64,000 bases of DNA from Mesorhizobium sp. WSM3862 (GCF_002294985.1 NZ_NSGE01000006.1:124001-188000); one strand, 5' to 3'; shown: positions 41,523 through 51,089, counted from the first letter of the stretch. Numbers and translations are program-made. The notes: generated by a model from the sequence alone, not told the origin.

Positions 41523-44500
41523 TTATTTGTGCGCAAGCAGCGCCTTGACGAGCGGCGCATCGATCTCGCCGGTGGGCTTCATCTTGTTGTCGGTCTGAAA
41601 GGCCATGATCGCGTTCTTGGTCTTGTCGCCCATCACGCCGTCGGCGCCGCCGGCATCATAGCCATTCTTATTGAGGATCAGCTGGATGTTCTTCACCGCC
41701 TTCTTCATGTCGATGCCGGCGGTCGTCTGCGGCGTGCTGTCCTGCCAGGATTCCGGAATGTCGGCCGAGTTGCTGGCCGCGTTGAGCGGCTTTGCCTTCC
41801 ACAGGTCCGTGGCGGCGCGCGCCCGCTCGATCTGCTCGGGCCTCAGCGCATTGGCGATCTCGTCGCGTTTGGCCGCGGCGTCCTTGTCGCCGGTCTTGGC
41901 GACGAGAGCGAACCATTTGTAGGATTCCTCCAGGTTCTGCTTCATGCCGACGCCCTTGGCCGAAAGGATGCCGAGATTGAACTGGCTGTCCTTGACGCCG
42001 AGGTCGGCCGCCTCCTGGAACCAGTGCGCCGCCGACTCATTGTCGGTCACGCCATCCGCCGCCATGGCGAACAGAACCGCCAGATTGTGCATGGCGCTGG
42101 CGTTGCCCTGTTCCGCCGCGAGTTGGTAATAGGTCTTGGCTTTCTTGATGTCCCGCGCGACGCCGATGCCCTTCTCGTAAAAATTGCCGATGCGGTATTC
42201 GGCCGGTGCGAAGCCCAGTTCGGCGGATTTCTCATACCATTTGGCGGCCGCCGCCATGTCTTCCTTGACGCCGCGCGATTCCGCGTAGCGCGAGCCGATC
42301 TCGAACAGCGCCTTGGCGTCACCGCCTGCGGCCGCGTCGTGCAGCGCCACCGGACCGATATCGGCCGGGACATCGATCTTGGCGGCCGATACTGCCGTCT
42401 GGCCGCCGCCCCGCGGGACGGTGCCCGTGGTGTCGGCGGACGTGGTTGCCGGCGTGCCGGCCGAGGAAGCACCGGCTGCGGCGGCACCGGGCATTGCTGT
42501 GCTCGCCGGCGCGCCGATGGTCGGCTGCGAGTCGCCGTCCGTGTCCATGGCAGGCCCGCTCGCAGCCGGAGAGACTGACTCCGACGGTGTCGCCGAAGCC
42601 ATCGGCGCGGGCCGGCCTGGCGCGGACGGAGTCGCCGGAGCAGGCGCCGGTTCGGCTGGCGCCGCGGCCGCGGGCATTTCGGGTGCGGATGGTTGAAAGG
42701 CGGCCTGTGGCGTTGGATCGTCCTTCGACGGCTCGGCCTGCCTGACGGCACGCGCGGGCGCGCTCTCGGGCTTCGCAGTGTCCGTTTCGGGCTTGGGTGT
42801 GCTGACATCGAGCGAGGCGGTTTCGACCGATTGGGTGGAGACCATCGGCGCGACGTCGTTGCTGGCGACCGGCGCGGGGTCGGAGAAGAACGCCTTGCCG
42901 AGCTGCAGGCCGGCCAGTGCCATCATGATCGCGGCCGCCGCCATCAGGATCGGCTTGCGCCGCGCCTTGAGCAGATCGCCGATTCTGAGCGCCTTCACCG
43001 GGCCGGTCATCGTCGACTGCCGCTTCAGCGCGTCGGCTTCCGCGGCGGCGGCCTGCGCCGCGCGGCGGGCGGCCGCGATGAAATCGGATTTGGCGGCATC
43101 TGTCTCGCTGCGCTTGGCCGGCTGACCGCCGCGCTCGTCGCGCACGCGCTTCATGATGGCGTTGAGGTCCGGCGCGCCGGATCCAGGTTCGAGCGGCCGG
43201 TTGGCGGCTCTGGGATCGAGCGGTTCGTCGATGTCGACGGTCGGAACGTCGCCGGCCGGTGCCGAGCCGGCAAGCGGCGGCGTGTCCTCGTTCTTCTTGC
43301 CCCTGAAGGCGCGCGCCAGTCCGCTGAACATCGACTTCTTGCGGCCGGTCGTCTCGGCCCTCTCGCCGATTTCGTCCGATCCGAGCGCAGCCATTGCGGC
43401 GGCGGCCGCGGCCTCGGCGGGCGTGCGAGCGGCAGCTTCGCCGCGCATTACAGGTTCGCCACGCGTAACAGATTCGCCACGCGTAACAGGTTCGCCCGGT
43501 GCAGCCGGCTCGTTTCGCGAAACCGGATCGTGGCGCAGGATGGAGGCGGCGCGCGCATCGAGATCGGCGATGTCTCCGGTCAGTGGCAGCGGCTGGTCGA
43601 TATCCATCGACGGCGCGTCCTGGACGGCGATCTTGCCGGTGCGGGCGGCCCGCTTGCCGCCCGGCTGCGGGTCGATCAGTTCGCTGACCGCTTCACTGGG
43701 ACCTTCGGCCTCCAGCGAGCCGAGCCGGTCGACGATCTTGAGCAGCGTGTCGTGGATCGCCTCGAACGTGCGCGAATTGCGCTCGTCGGAACGGCGGGTG
43801 AGCGCTTCGAGCGTCTTCAGGTCCTGCGCGAGCCCGCTCACGGCGGCTGCGTTGGAAGCAGCCGTGCCGGAACTCGATTCGCCCAGCGACCGCACAGCGT
43901 TCTCCGCAGCCTCGCGCGCGACGGTGAGGATGGAATCGCGCGTGCCGGCCAGCGACTTCTCGATCTCGTCGAGGCGCGGGCTGATGTCCTCGAAGTCGGG
44001 CAGCGGTGCGCTCGGCTTCGAAAGATGCGCCGAAAGGGCGGTCACCTGCGACTCAAGGCTGCGGATCAGTGCCGGATCAATGCCGGCGACCTGCGCGGCG
44101 GAGGATTCCAGCCGGCTGGAAATGTCCTCGAGCCGGCTTTCCAGGCCACGGATCGCCATCTCGTTGGCGGGATCGGGCGCGCGCGTCTCGATGCGCTTGG
44201 CAAGCGCGGTGAAGCGGGCGTCGATCGCCTCCATGATACCGGTGGCGTCGTCCTGTCGCATGCGCTGGTCGAGCCTGTCGGCGACTTCGTCCAGCCGCCG
44301 CTCGAGGTCGCGGAACAGCAGGTTGCTCTGCTCGATGGCATCGCCCTGGCGGCGCTCGAGCAGCGTGGACAGCGCGTCGAAGCGCTGCTCCAGGCCCTGG
44401 AAGATGTGGTCGGCGTCGGGCATCGCCGGCGCGCGGTCTATCTTGTCGGTGATCAAAGCAATTTGCTTGCCGAGACGCTCCATCGCCTGCTCCGGCAGGT

Positions 44501-45677
44501 TGGCGCGCCCGGCGAGCTCGTCCACACGGCTGGACAGAAGGTTGAGGCGGTCGATGACCTCGGCGCCGGGACGTGACTGCGCGACCTCCTCGATCTGCTC
44601 CGCCAGCGAGGCGATCCGTTTCTCGATTCGCCCGAAGGTTTCCGGATCGAAGGCATTGGCCTGCGCGGCCACGGTCGAGGCGACGATGGCGCGCGAGATC
44701 TCGTCCAGCCGCTCGTCGATCATGGCAAGCGTCTCGCCGCCGCGCATCGTCTGCTGGCTGGCGAAACGGTCGACCGCGCCGGCGAGGGTGCGCACCTTTT
44801 CCTCCAGCGAGGCGAGCGACAGCGATTGCGGCAGGTTGTTGACCGCGCTGCTGATCTGTTCGAGGCGGTCGGTCAGCGCCGAAAGATTGGGACCCTCGGC
44901 GCGCTGGCGCTGGTCGGCGTCGACGCGATCCTCGAAGGCGCTCCAGCGGCGATCGAAATCGTCCCAGCGGCGGTCGACGGCCTGCACGCTTTGGTCGACG
45001 GCCCGCACGCTTTCCTCGCGCGCCAGCGTGTCGAGCGCCGCCTTGACCTGCTCCAACTCCAGCCGCAGCAGGTTGACGCTGCGATCGTCGCTTTTTTCGG
45101 CAAGCGTGTGGATGGCGCCGGAAAGCCGTTCGAACTCGAGGCTGAGCTCGGCGCTGTTCTTGTCGGCGGGGGCACCATGCTGGCTCGCCGCCTGCATGGC
45201 GCGATCGATATCCTGACGCAGCGCGTCGAATTCGCGCTGCAGGCCGGCGGTCATCTGATGGCGCAACTCCTCGCGCAGTCCGCGCAATTCGACCGCGATC
45301 TTGCCAACCATCGCGACGCCGTCTTCCTGTCCGCGCACCCGGTCGATGTCGCGGGCAATGGCCTGATAATTGGGGCCGAAGTCGGAAGCTGCGGCCGCCG
45401 GGTTCTGCGGCCCGCGGTTTTGCGGTCCCCGATTTTGGTCCCTCTGCGTCGTGTAGGGTTCCTCGTACCAGCGGGGCGAACCATAAGGTTGCGCGGCCGC
45501 ATAGCGCGGCTCGGGGGCCGGCCGCCGCGGATCGGGGCGCTCAGGCGTGTCGCTGCCCGTCCGCTCCAGCCGCTGCTCCAGCGTTTCGAGCGAGCGGCTC
45601 AGATCCTCCAGCGAGGTCTGCGACCGGCGCTGCCTACCGGCGTTGAGTGTATCGAGATAGGACCGCTTGCTGTTCAT
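41523..45677 (-). CDS. podJ: PodJ-like polar scaffold with coiled coils, Sel1 repeats and a peptidoglycan-binding domain
   Basis: The 1384-residue protein has a long cytoplasmic part (1-905) full of heptad coiled coils (LEDLSRSLETLEQRLERTG, LEFERLSGAIHTLAEKSDDR), one membrane helix near 908-928 (LMAAAAIMMALAGLQLGKAF), a Pro/Ala-rich linker, then five or so Sel1-like repeats (AAKWYEKSAELGFAPAEYRI, KTYYQLAAEQGNASAMHNLA) and a C-terminal PG_binding_1 domain (IQLILNKNGYDAGGADGVMG). This is the organisation of PodJ, which places polar organelles, including pili, in Caulobacter and Agrobacterium. A short GEPVTR-type tandem repeat lies near residues 730-760. The start at 45677 (MNSKRSYLDTLN) is conserved-looking; a longer frame exists. 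Confidence 0.85.
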   Translation of the reverse strand: MNSKRSYLDTLNAGRQRRSQTSLEDLSRSLETLEQRLERTGSDTPERPDPRRPAPEPRYAAAQPYGSPRWYEEPYTTQRDQNRGPQNRGPQNPAAAASDFGPNYQAIARDIDRVRGQEDGVAMVGKIAVELRGLREELRHQMTAGLQREFDALRQDIDRAMQAASQHGAPADKNSAELSLEFERLSGAIHTLAEKSDDRSVNLLRLELEQVKAALDTLAREESVRAVDQSVQAVDRRWDDFDRRWSAFEDRVDADQRQRAEGPNLSALTDRLEQISSAVNNLPQSLSLASLEEKVRTLAGAVDRFASQQTMRGGETLAMIDERLDEISRAIVASTVAAQANAFDPETFGRIEKRIASLAEQIEEVAQSRPGAEVIDRLNLLSSRVDELAGRANLPEQAMERLGKQIALITDKIDRAPAMPDADHIFQGLEQRFDALSTLLERRQGDAIEQSNLLFRDLERRLDEVADRLDQRMRQDDATGIMEAIDARFTALAKRIETRAPDPANEMAIRGLESRLEDISSRLESSAAQVAGIDPALIRSLESQVTALSAHLSKPSAPLPDFEDISPRLDEIEKSLAGTRDSILTVAREAAENAVRSLGESSSGTAASNAAAVSGLAQDLKTLEALTRRSDERNSRTFEAIHDTLLKIVDRLGSLEAEGPSEAVSELIDPQPGGKRAARTGKIAVQDAPSMDIDQPLPLTGDIADLDARAASILRHDPVSRNEPAAPGEPVTRGESVTRGEPVMRGEAAARTPAEAAAAAAMAALGSDEIGERAETTGRKKSMFSGLARAFRGKKNEDTPPLAGSAPAGDVPTVDIDEPLDPRAANRPLEPGSGAPDLNAIMKRVRDERGGQPAKRSETDAAKSDFIAAARRAAQAAAAEADALKRQSTMTGPVKALRIGDLLKARRKPILMAAAAIMMALAGLQLGKAFFSDPAPVASNDVAPMVSTQSVETASLDVSTPKPETDTAKPESAPARAVRQAEPSKDDPTPQAAFQPSAPEMPAAAAPAEPAPAPATPSAPGRPAPMASATPSESVSPAASGPAMDTDGDSQPTIGAPASTAMPGAAAAGASSAGTPATTSADTTGTVPRGGGQTAVSAAKIDVPADIGPVALHDAAAGGDAKALFEIGSRYAESRGVKEDMAAAAKWYEKSAELGFAPAEYRIGNFYEKGIGVARDIKKAKTYYQLAAEQGNASAMHNLAVLFAMAADGVTDNESAAHWFQEAADLGVKDSQFNLGILSAKGVGMKQNLEESYKWFALVAKTGDKDAAAKRDEIANALRPEQIERARAATDLWKAKPLNAASNSADIPESWQDSTPQTTAGIDMKKAVKNIQLILNKNGYDAGGADGVMGDKTKNAIMAFQTDNKMKPTGEIDAPLVKALLAHK

Positions 45678-45968
45678 CGATGCGCCCGTGTTCAGAATGA
45701 CCGGCTGAGACCGGTTTCCCAGAGTCTGCCGGGAACGAAGGCGTCCGCGCGGTTTTGCTGCGGAGGAAGACGGGCTTCCCGGGTTTCTCACCCACGCTTC
45801 GAAAACCGTGAAAAATTCGCTACAGGATAAACACGGGTGACCGACATGCGCACATTTCGCCCAACGTGGTAAACAAGGCGTTAACCAACCTTAAGAAATG
45901 GCGCATAATCCTGACCCGCCGGCCCGATGGCTTCCGAGTGCGGCATAAAGCTGTGTTTCCGACAACGC

Positions 45969-45997
45969 TTGCGTCAGGTGCCGGCTGTCGGTATAGA
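45969..45997 (+). promoter_or_regulatory. Predicted sigma-70 promoter of the merR gene
   Basis: TTGCGT at 45969-45974 and TATAGA at 45992-45997 are separated by 17 bp. The start site would fall within or just after the palindromic operator at 45999-46014, which suggests negative autoregulation. Confidence 0.55.
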
Positions 45998-45998
45998 A

Positions 45999-46014
45999 TT
46001 GACGTAAACGTAAA
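45999..46014. promoter_or_regulatory. Palindromic operator upstream of merR
   Basis: TTGACGTAAACGTAAA has the dyad T-ACGT-N2-ACGT-A and shares its TTGACGT half with the operator at 46709-46730. It lies 123 bp before the merR start and overlaps the predicted transcription start. Confidence 0.6.
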
Positions 46015-46136
46015 AGGTGCGAAGCCGTGCCTCTTGCGATTGAAGTGTCGAAACCACGATTGGAAGCACGCCCCCGCTTCCACTCAGGCGACGTTTGGTC
46101 CGTGACCGCGACGCCATCAGGGGAAAGCCAGTGACC

Positions 46137-46598
46137 ATGAAACTTGTTTCGCCCGGCGAAGCCGCGGCCAATAGCACTCACATATCGGTCGAGACCGACG
46201 AAGAATTCGTCCGCATCGGCGAGATGGCCAAGAAGTACGGCGTGACCTTGCGCACGCTGCGATTCTACGAGGACAAGGGCCTGCTCAATCCGAAGCGCGA
46301 CGGCTCGACCCGTCTCTACACGCGCCGCGACAAGGCCCGGCTGAAGCTGATCCTGCTCGGCCGCAAGGTCGGGTTCTCGCTGCGGGACGTCAAGCAGATG
46401 ATGGATCTTTACGATCCGACCGGATCCAACACCAAGCAGTTGCGGCTGGCGCTCGACAAGTCCGAGAAGCAGCTTGCCCGGTTGCAGAAGCAGCGCGCGC
46501 TGATCGATGAGGCTATCAGCGACTTGAGCAATTCGATGGCGATCGTTCGCCAGATGCTGGCCGAGCGGGCTGCGCCGCAGGCAAGCGCCGCCGGCTGA
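46137..46598 (+). CDS. MerR-family regulator of the beta-oxidation operon
   Basis: The 153-residue protein has a MerR helix-turn-helix and wing: VRIGEMAKKYGVTLRTLRFY (residues 25-44), EDKGLLNPKRDGSTRLYTRR, then a dimerisation coiled coil (LALDKSEKQLARLQKQRALI). It lacks the cysteines of metal-sensing MerR proteins, in line with acyl-CoA-related regulators such as LiuR. Matching palindromes upstream of itself and of the acyl-CoA dehydrogenase gene make it the likely regulator of the operon. The ATG at 46137 is 8 nt after GGGGAAAG; a GTG two codons earlier is possible. Confidence 0.9.
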   Translation: MKLVSPGEAAANSTHISVETDEEFVRIGEMAKKYGVTLRTLRFYEDKGLLNPKRDGSTRLYTRRDKARLKLILLGRKVGFSLRDVKQMMDLYDPTGSNTKQLRLALDKSEKQLARLQKQRALIDEAISDLSNSMAIVRQMLAERAAPQASAAG

Positions 46599-46630
46599 TC
46601 TCACGCTAACGGCATAGCCCAGGATAGAGA

Positions 46631-46662
46631 AAGCCGCGTGGCTGCAGCCGCGCGGCTTTTTT
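46631..46662 (+). terminator. Intrinsic terminator after merR
   Basis: AAGCCGCG (46631-46638) pairs with CGCGGCTT (46651-46658), with an inner GGCTGCAGCC palindrome, followed by six T. It separates merR from the next operon. Confidence 0.88.
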
Positions 46663-46708
46663 GTTGCCCTGAGCCAGCGCTCATCAAAAATTTCGGGCTG
46701 CGACGAAG

Positions 46709-46730
46709 TTGACGTTTACGCAAACGTCAA
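46709..46730. promoter_or_regulatory. Perfect palindromic operator upstream of the acyl-CoA dehydrogenase operon
   Basis: TTGACGTTT and AAACGTCAA are perfect inverted repeats around ACGC (22 bp in all). The left arm starts with a TTGACG that could be the -35 element, the usual placing for MerR-family operators. It lies 97 bp upstream of the first operon start codon. Confidence 0.7.
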
Positions 46731-46826
46731 TATTTGCTATCGGGGGCATCGACATTGGCTCGGCCTCCCATCCCCATCCGGATCGGGAGCTTGCTGGCCG
46801 GCCGGACCGCAAGGGTGGAGGAAGGC

Positions 46827-48623
46827 ATGACGATCTACAGGGCGCCCGTCCAGGACACGCTGTTCGTGCTCAACGACGTGCTCGGCTACCAGCGCTATTC
46901 TAATCTTCCGGGCTTCTCGGACGCCACGCCGGACGTCGTCGAGGCGATCCTTGCCGAAGGCGCCAAGCTCGCCGAAAACGTCATGCATCCGCTGAACCGG
47001 GTCGGCGACATGGAAGGCTGCGTGCGCCATGAAGACGGTAGCGTGACCACGCCCAAGGGCTTCAAGGACGCTTTCAGCCAGTATCGCGAGGGTGGCTGGA
47101 TGGGCCTAGCGGCACCCGCCGAGTTCGGCGGCCAGGGTCTGCCCTATACAGTCCACACCGCGGTCTCCGAATACATGGTGTCCGCCAATATGGCGCTGAT
47201 GATGTATCCCGGCCTCACGCAGGGCGCGATCGCGGCCATCGTCACCCATGGCACGGACGAGCAGAAGGCCACCTGGTTGCCCAGGCTGATCGAGGGCGCC
47301 TGGACCGGTACCATGAATCTCACCGAGCCGCATTGCGGCACCGATCTCGGCCTGCTGCGCACCAAGGCGGTGCCCAATGGCGACGGCACCTACAGGATTT
47401 CCGGCCAGAAGATCTTCATCTCCGCCGGCGAGCACGACATGGCCGACAACATCGTGCATCTGGTGCTGGCCCGCGTCGAGGGGGCGCCGGAAGGCGTCAA
47501 AGGCATTTCGCTGTTCATCGTGCCGAAGTTCAAGCTCGACGACTCGGGCAATGTCAGCGCGCGCAACGCGCTCTCCTGCGGCTCGATCGAGGAGAAGATG
47601 GGCATCCACGGCAACTCGACCTGCGTCATGAACTATGACGAGGCCGAAGGCACTTTGCTCGGCGAGTTGAACGGTGGCCTGAAGGCCATGTTCACTATGA
47701 TGAACGAGGCCCGCCTGGGCGTTGGCCTGCAAGGGCTCTCGGTCTCGGAGATCGCCTACCAGAACGCGGTGTCCTACGCCAAGGACCGCCTCCAGGGGCG
47801 CTCGCTGTCGGGCATCAAGGCACCGGACAAGAAGGCCGACCCGATCATCGTCCATCCCGATATCCGCCGCTCGCTGATGACCATGAAGGCGTTCAACGAG
47901 GGCGGCCGAGCGCTGGCGCTGTGGACGGCGATCAAGTCGGACGTCGCGCACCGCTCCGGTGACGACAGGGACCGCCAGTCGGCCGACGACTACACCGGTC
48001 TGATGACGCCGGTGGTCAAGGGCGTGCTGACTGACAGGGGCTTCGATCACGCCGTGATGGCGCAGCAGGTGTTCGGCGGCCACGGCTACATCGAAGAACA
48101 CGGCATGAGCCAGTTCGTGCGCGACGCCCGCATCGCCATGATCTATGAAGGCGCCAACGGCATTCAGGCGCTTGATCTGGTCGGCCGCAAGCTGGCGCAG
48201 AATGGCGGCCGCGCCGTGCAGGCCTTCTTCAAGGAGGTCGGCGAATTCTGCGAGGAAAACCGCGCCGACGACAAGATGGCGCCCTTCACCAAGGCGCTGA
48301 AGAAGGGCCTCAACGACCTGCAGGCCGCGACCATGTGGCTGGTGCAGAATGCCATGGCCAGGCCCGACAATGCGGGCGCCGCCTCGACCGACTACATGCA
48401 TCTCTTCGGCCTAGTGGCATTGGGCTACATGTGGGGCCAGATGGCCAAGGCCGCCCAAACGAAGCTCGCCGAAGGTGCCAATGGGGCCTCGTCGTTCTAC
48501 GACAACAAGCTGGTGACGGCGCGCTTCTTCATGGAGCGGATCATGCCGGAAACCGCGACGCGCCTCGCCCGCATTTCCAGTGGCGCGGATACGCTAATGG
48601 CGCTGCCGGCGGAAGCGTTCTAG
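46827..48623 (+). CDS. Acyl-CoA dehydrogenase, long form with C-terminal extension
   Basis: The 598-residue flavoenzyme oxidises acyl-CoA to 2-enoyl-CoA. The FAD/substrate segments are TGTMNLTEPHCGTDLGLLRT and FGGHGYIEEHGMSQFVRDAR, and the catalytic Glu is in IYEGANGIQALDL. About 130 residues follow the usual core, as in the Acyl-CoA_dh_C subgroup associated with long-chain substrates. GGAGGAAGG lies just before the ATG at 46827. It is the first gene of a five-gene operon under the palindromic operator. Confidence 0.93.
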   Translation: MTIYRAPVQDTLFVLNDVLGYQRYSNLPGFSDATPDVVEAILAEGAKLAENVMHPLNRVGDMEGCVRHEDGSVTTPKGFKDAFSQYREGGWMGLAAPAEFGGQGLPYTVHTAVSEYMVSANMALMMYPGLTQGAIAAIVTHGTDEQKATWLPRLIEGAWTGTMNLTEPHCGTDLGLLRTKAVPNGDGTYRISGQKIFISAGEHDMADNIVHLVLARVEGAPEGVKGISLFIVPKFKLDDSGNVSARNALSCGSIEEKMGIHGNSTCVMNYDEAEGTLLGELNGGLKAMFTMMNEARLGVGLQGLSVSEIAYQNAVSYAKDRLQGRSLSGIKAPDKKADPIIVHPDIRRSLMTMKAFNEGGRALALWTAIKSDVAHRSGDDRDRQSADDYTGLMTPVVKGVLTDRGFDHAVMAQQVFGGHGYIEEHGMSQFVRDARIAMIYEGANGIQALDLVGRKLAQNGGRAVQAFFKEVGEFCEENRADDKMAPFTKALKKGLNDLQAATMWLVQNAMARPDNAGAASTDYMHLFGLVALGYMWGQMAKAAQTKLAEGANGASSFYDNKLVTARFFMERIMPETATRLARISSGADTLMALPAEAF

Positions 48624-48674
48624 GTTTGGCGGGCCGGCACAGCCGGCCGAAAATGTCGGAACGCGGAGGACATC

Positions 48675-49847
48675 GTGGCGACAAATCCAGCCGAAGTTCT
48701 TGGCCTGCCGAAGCCCGCCTGGGCGGCGGACGAAGTCGGCATGCTCTACGAGATGGCGAGCCGCTTCATGTCGGAGGAGATCGCGCCGCGGTACGAAGAG
48801 TTCGAGAAGAACGAGGTTTTCGACCGCGAGAGCTGGCTGAAGGCGGGCGCCGCCGGCCTGCTCTGCGCCTCTATGCCGGAGAAATATGGCGGCTCCGGCG
48901 GCACCTTCGCGCATGAGAGCGCCATCATCGAGGCCATCGGCCATGTCGGGGTCGACGGCTTCGGCATCGGCCTGCACAACTCGATCGTCGCGCCATACAT
49001 CCTGCATTACGGCTCCGAGGAGCAGAAAGAAAAATGGCTGCCGAAACTGGCGACCGGCGAGCTGATCGGCGCCATCGCCATGACCGAGCCCGGCGCCGGC
49101 TCCGACCTTCAGGGCATCAAGACCCGTGCCGAGAAGGACGGCAATCACTACAAGATCAACGGCTCCAAGACCTTCATCACCAACGGCCAGCTCGCCAACC
49201 TGATCATCGTCGTCACCAAGACCGATCCGGACAAGGGCGCCAAGGGTACCTCGCTGATCGTCGTCGAGACCGACGAGGTCGAGGGCTTCGAACGCGGTCG
49301 CAACCTCGACAAAATAGGGCTCAAGGCCAACGACACCTCCGAGCTGTTCTTCAACGACGTGCGCGTGCCGACCTCCAACCTGCTCGGCCATGAGGAAGGC
49401 AAGGGCTTCGTCCAACTGATGCAGCAATTGCCGCAGGAGCGGCTGCAGATCGGCACCGGCGCGATCGCCATGATCGAGCGGGCGCTGGCGCTGACCATCG
49501 ACTACGTCAAGGAGCGCAAGGCCTTCGGCAAGGCGATCATCGATTTCCAGAACACCCAGTTCAAGCTGGCCGAGCTGAAGACCGAGGCCACGATCGGCCG
49601 CGTCTTCTACAACGACTGCGTCGCCCGCCACATCGACGGCGGCCTCGACCCGGTCACCGCCTCTATGGCCAAATACTGGCTGTCCGACCTGCAGGGCAAA
49701 GTCGTCGACGAATGCCTTCAACTGCATGGCGGCTATGGCTACATGAACGAATATCCGATCGCCCGCATGTTCCGCGACGCCCGCGTCCAGCGCATCTACG
49801 GCGGCACCAACGAGATCATGAAATTGCTGATCGGGCGCTCTCTGTGA
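48675..49847 (+). CDS. Acyl-CoA dehydrogenase, short/medium form
   Basis: This 390-residue acyl-CoA dehydrogenase is of standard length. Motifs include AMTEPGAGSDLQGIKTRAEK near residue 136, KTFITNGQLANLIIVVT, HGGYGYMNEYPIARMFRDAR, and the catalytic Glu in IYGGTNEIMKLLIGRSL at the C-terminus. The start is GTG at 48675, preceded by GGAGG. A second dehydrogenase in the same operon suggests that different chain lengths or branched substrates are handled. Confidence 0.93.
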   Translation: MATNPAEVLGLPKPAWAADEVGMLYEMASRFMSEEIAPRYEEFEKNEVFDRESWLKAGAAGLLCASMPEKYGGSGGTFAHESAIIEAIGHVGVDGFGIGLHNSIVAPYILHYGSEEQKEKWLPKLATGELIGAIAMTEPGAGSDLQGIKTRAEKDGNHYKINGSKTFITNGQLANLIIVVTKTDPDKGAKGTSLIVVETDEVEGFERGRNLDKIGLKANDTSELFFNDVRVPTSNLLGHEEGKGFVQLMQQLPQERLQIGTGAIAMIERALALTIDYVKERKAFGKAIIDFQNTQFKLAELKTEATIGRVFYNDCVARHIDGGLDPVTASMAKYWLSDLQGKVVDECLQLHGGYGYMNEYPIARMFRDARVQRIYGGTNEIMKLLIGRSL

Positions 49848-49880
49848 GCGCAGCGACCGGCAAACCCAAGGAGCACGAAA

Positions 49881-51089
49881 ATGGCCGAAGCTTACGTCTA
49901 TGACGCCGTGCGCACACCGCGCGGCAGAGGCAAGAAGGATGGCTCGCTGCACGAGGTGCCGGCGGTGCGGCTCGCGGCAAAGACGCTTGAGGCGCTGCGT
50001 GACCGCAACGCGCTCGACACCGGCACTGTCGACGACATCATCTTCGGCTGCGTCGATCCGGTCGGCGAAGCGGGGTCGGTCATTCCGCGCGCCGCCGCCT
50101 TCGAGGCCGGCTACGACACCAAGGCGCCCGGCATGCAGATATCGCGCTTCTGCGCTTCCGGACTCGATGCCATCAATTTCGGCGCCGCCAAGATCGCGCA
50201 AGGCGCGGACGAGATCGTCATCGCCGGGGGCGTAGAATCCATGTCGCGTGTCGGCATGGGCATGTCCGGCGGCGCCTGGTTCATGGACCCCTCCGTCGGG
50301 CTTCCCGGCTGGTTCGTGCCGCAGGGCATCTCGGCCGACCTGATCGCGACGAAATACGGGTTCAGCCGCGACGACGTCGACGCTTACGCCGTCGAGAGCC
50401 AGAAGCGCGCCGCCAAGGCGTGGGACGACGGCCGCTTCAAGAATTCGGTGGTCCCGATCAAGGACCAGAACGGCCTCTCCATCCTCGACCGTGACGAGCA
50501 CATGCGGCCGTCGACCGACATGCAGTCGCTGGCCTCGCTCAATCCGTCCTTCGTCATGCCGGGCGAAATGGGCGGCTTCGATGCGGTGGCCGTGCAGAAG
50601 CATCCGGAGGTCGAGGAAGTGAACCACGTCCACCATGCCGGCAACTCGTCCGGCATCGTCGACGGCGCCGCTGCTGTACTGCTCGGCTCCAAGAAGGCCG
50701 GCAAGGCCATGGGCCTGAAGCCCCGCGCGCGCATCCGCTCGTTCGCCAATATCGGTTCCGAGCCGGTGCTGATGCTGACCGGCCCGGTCGACGTCACCGA
50801 AAAGCTCTTGAAGCGTGCCAAGATGAAGCTGTCGGACATCGACCTGTTCGAGCTCAACGAGGCCTTCGCTTCCGTTGTGCTGCGCTATATGCAGGCCTTC
50901 GACATCCCGCATGACCAGATCAACGTCAATGGCGGCGCGATCGCCATGGGCCATCCGCTCGGCGCCACCGGCGCGATGATCTTCGGCACGGTGCTGGACG
51001 AGCTGGAGCGCCGCGACCTGAACACCGCGCTGGTCACGCTCTGCATCGGCGCCGGCATGGGCACCGCCACCATCATCGAACGCGTCTGA
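49881..51089 (+). CDS. Acetyl-CoA C-acyltransferase (thiolase)
   Basis: The 402-residue thiolase cuts 3-ketoacyl-CoA. The nucleophilic Cys is in ISRFCASGLDAINFG (near residue 90), the catalytic His in NGGAIAMGHPLGATGA, and the second Cys in TLCIGAGMGTA. All are intact. It lies 33 bp after the second dehydrogenase and 14 bp before the multifunctional protein, so these genes form the thiolytic arm of one pathway. It resembles FadA more than the biosynthetic PhaA, judging from its operon partners. Confidence 0.95.
   Translation: MAEAYVYDAVRTPRGRGKKDGSLHEVPAVRLAAKTLEALRDRNALDTGTVDDIIFGCVDPVGEAGSVIPRAAAFEAGYDTKAPGMQISRFCASGLDAINFGAAKIAQGADEIVIAGGVESMSRVGMGMSGGAWFMDPSVGLPGWFVPQGISADLIATKYGFSRDDVDAYAVESQKRAAKAWDDGRFKNSVVPIKDQNGLSILDRDEHMRPSTDMQSLASLNPSFVMPGEMGGFDAVAVQKHPEVEEVNHVHHAGNSSGIVDGAAAVLLGSKKAGKAMGLKPRARIRSFANIGSEPVLMLTGPVDVTEKLLKRAKMKLSDIDLFELNEAFASVVLRYMQAFDIPHDQINVNGGAIAMGHPLGATGAMIFGTVLDELERRDLNTALVTLCIGAGMGTATIIERV

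Larger units (their letters stand above)
45678..46136. promoter_or_regulatory. Divergent regulatory gap between podJ-like and merR genes
   Basis: This 459-bp stretch contains no gene. It holds a CtrA-like box at 45870-45885 (TAAA-N7-TTAAC, one mismatch), a TTAA-N6-TTAA near-miss just beside it, and the merR promoter and operator at 45969-46014. The segment next to podJ probably carries its promoter. Confidence 0.5.

Noticed and set aside
42693..45216. Two very long open frames (over 600 codons) on the strand opposite the PodJ-like gene.
   Set aside because: They are a by-product of GC-rich codon use; their translations are Arg/Ser/Asp-biased and show no domain, while the minus strand encodes clear coiled coils, Sel1 repeats and a peptidoglycan-binding domain.
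45881..45895. TTAA-N6-TTAA as a second CtrA box by the podJ-like gene.
   Set aside because: The spacer is six, not seven, bases; only the overlapping TAAA-N7-TTAAC was kept as a weak candidate.
48594..50954. A 786-codon open frame antisense to the second acyl-CoA dehydrogenase and thiolase.
   Set aside because: The sense genes have all catalytic motifs; the antisense product is His/Asp/Val-rich low complexity without recognisable motifs.
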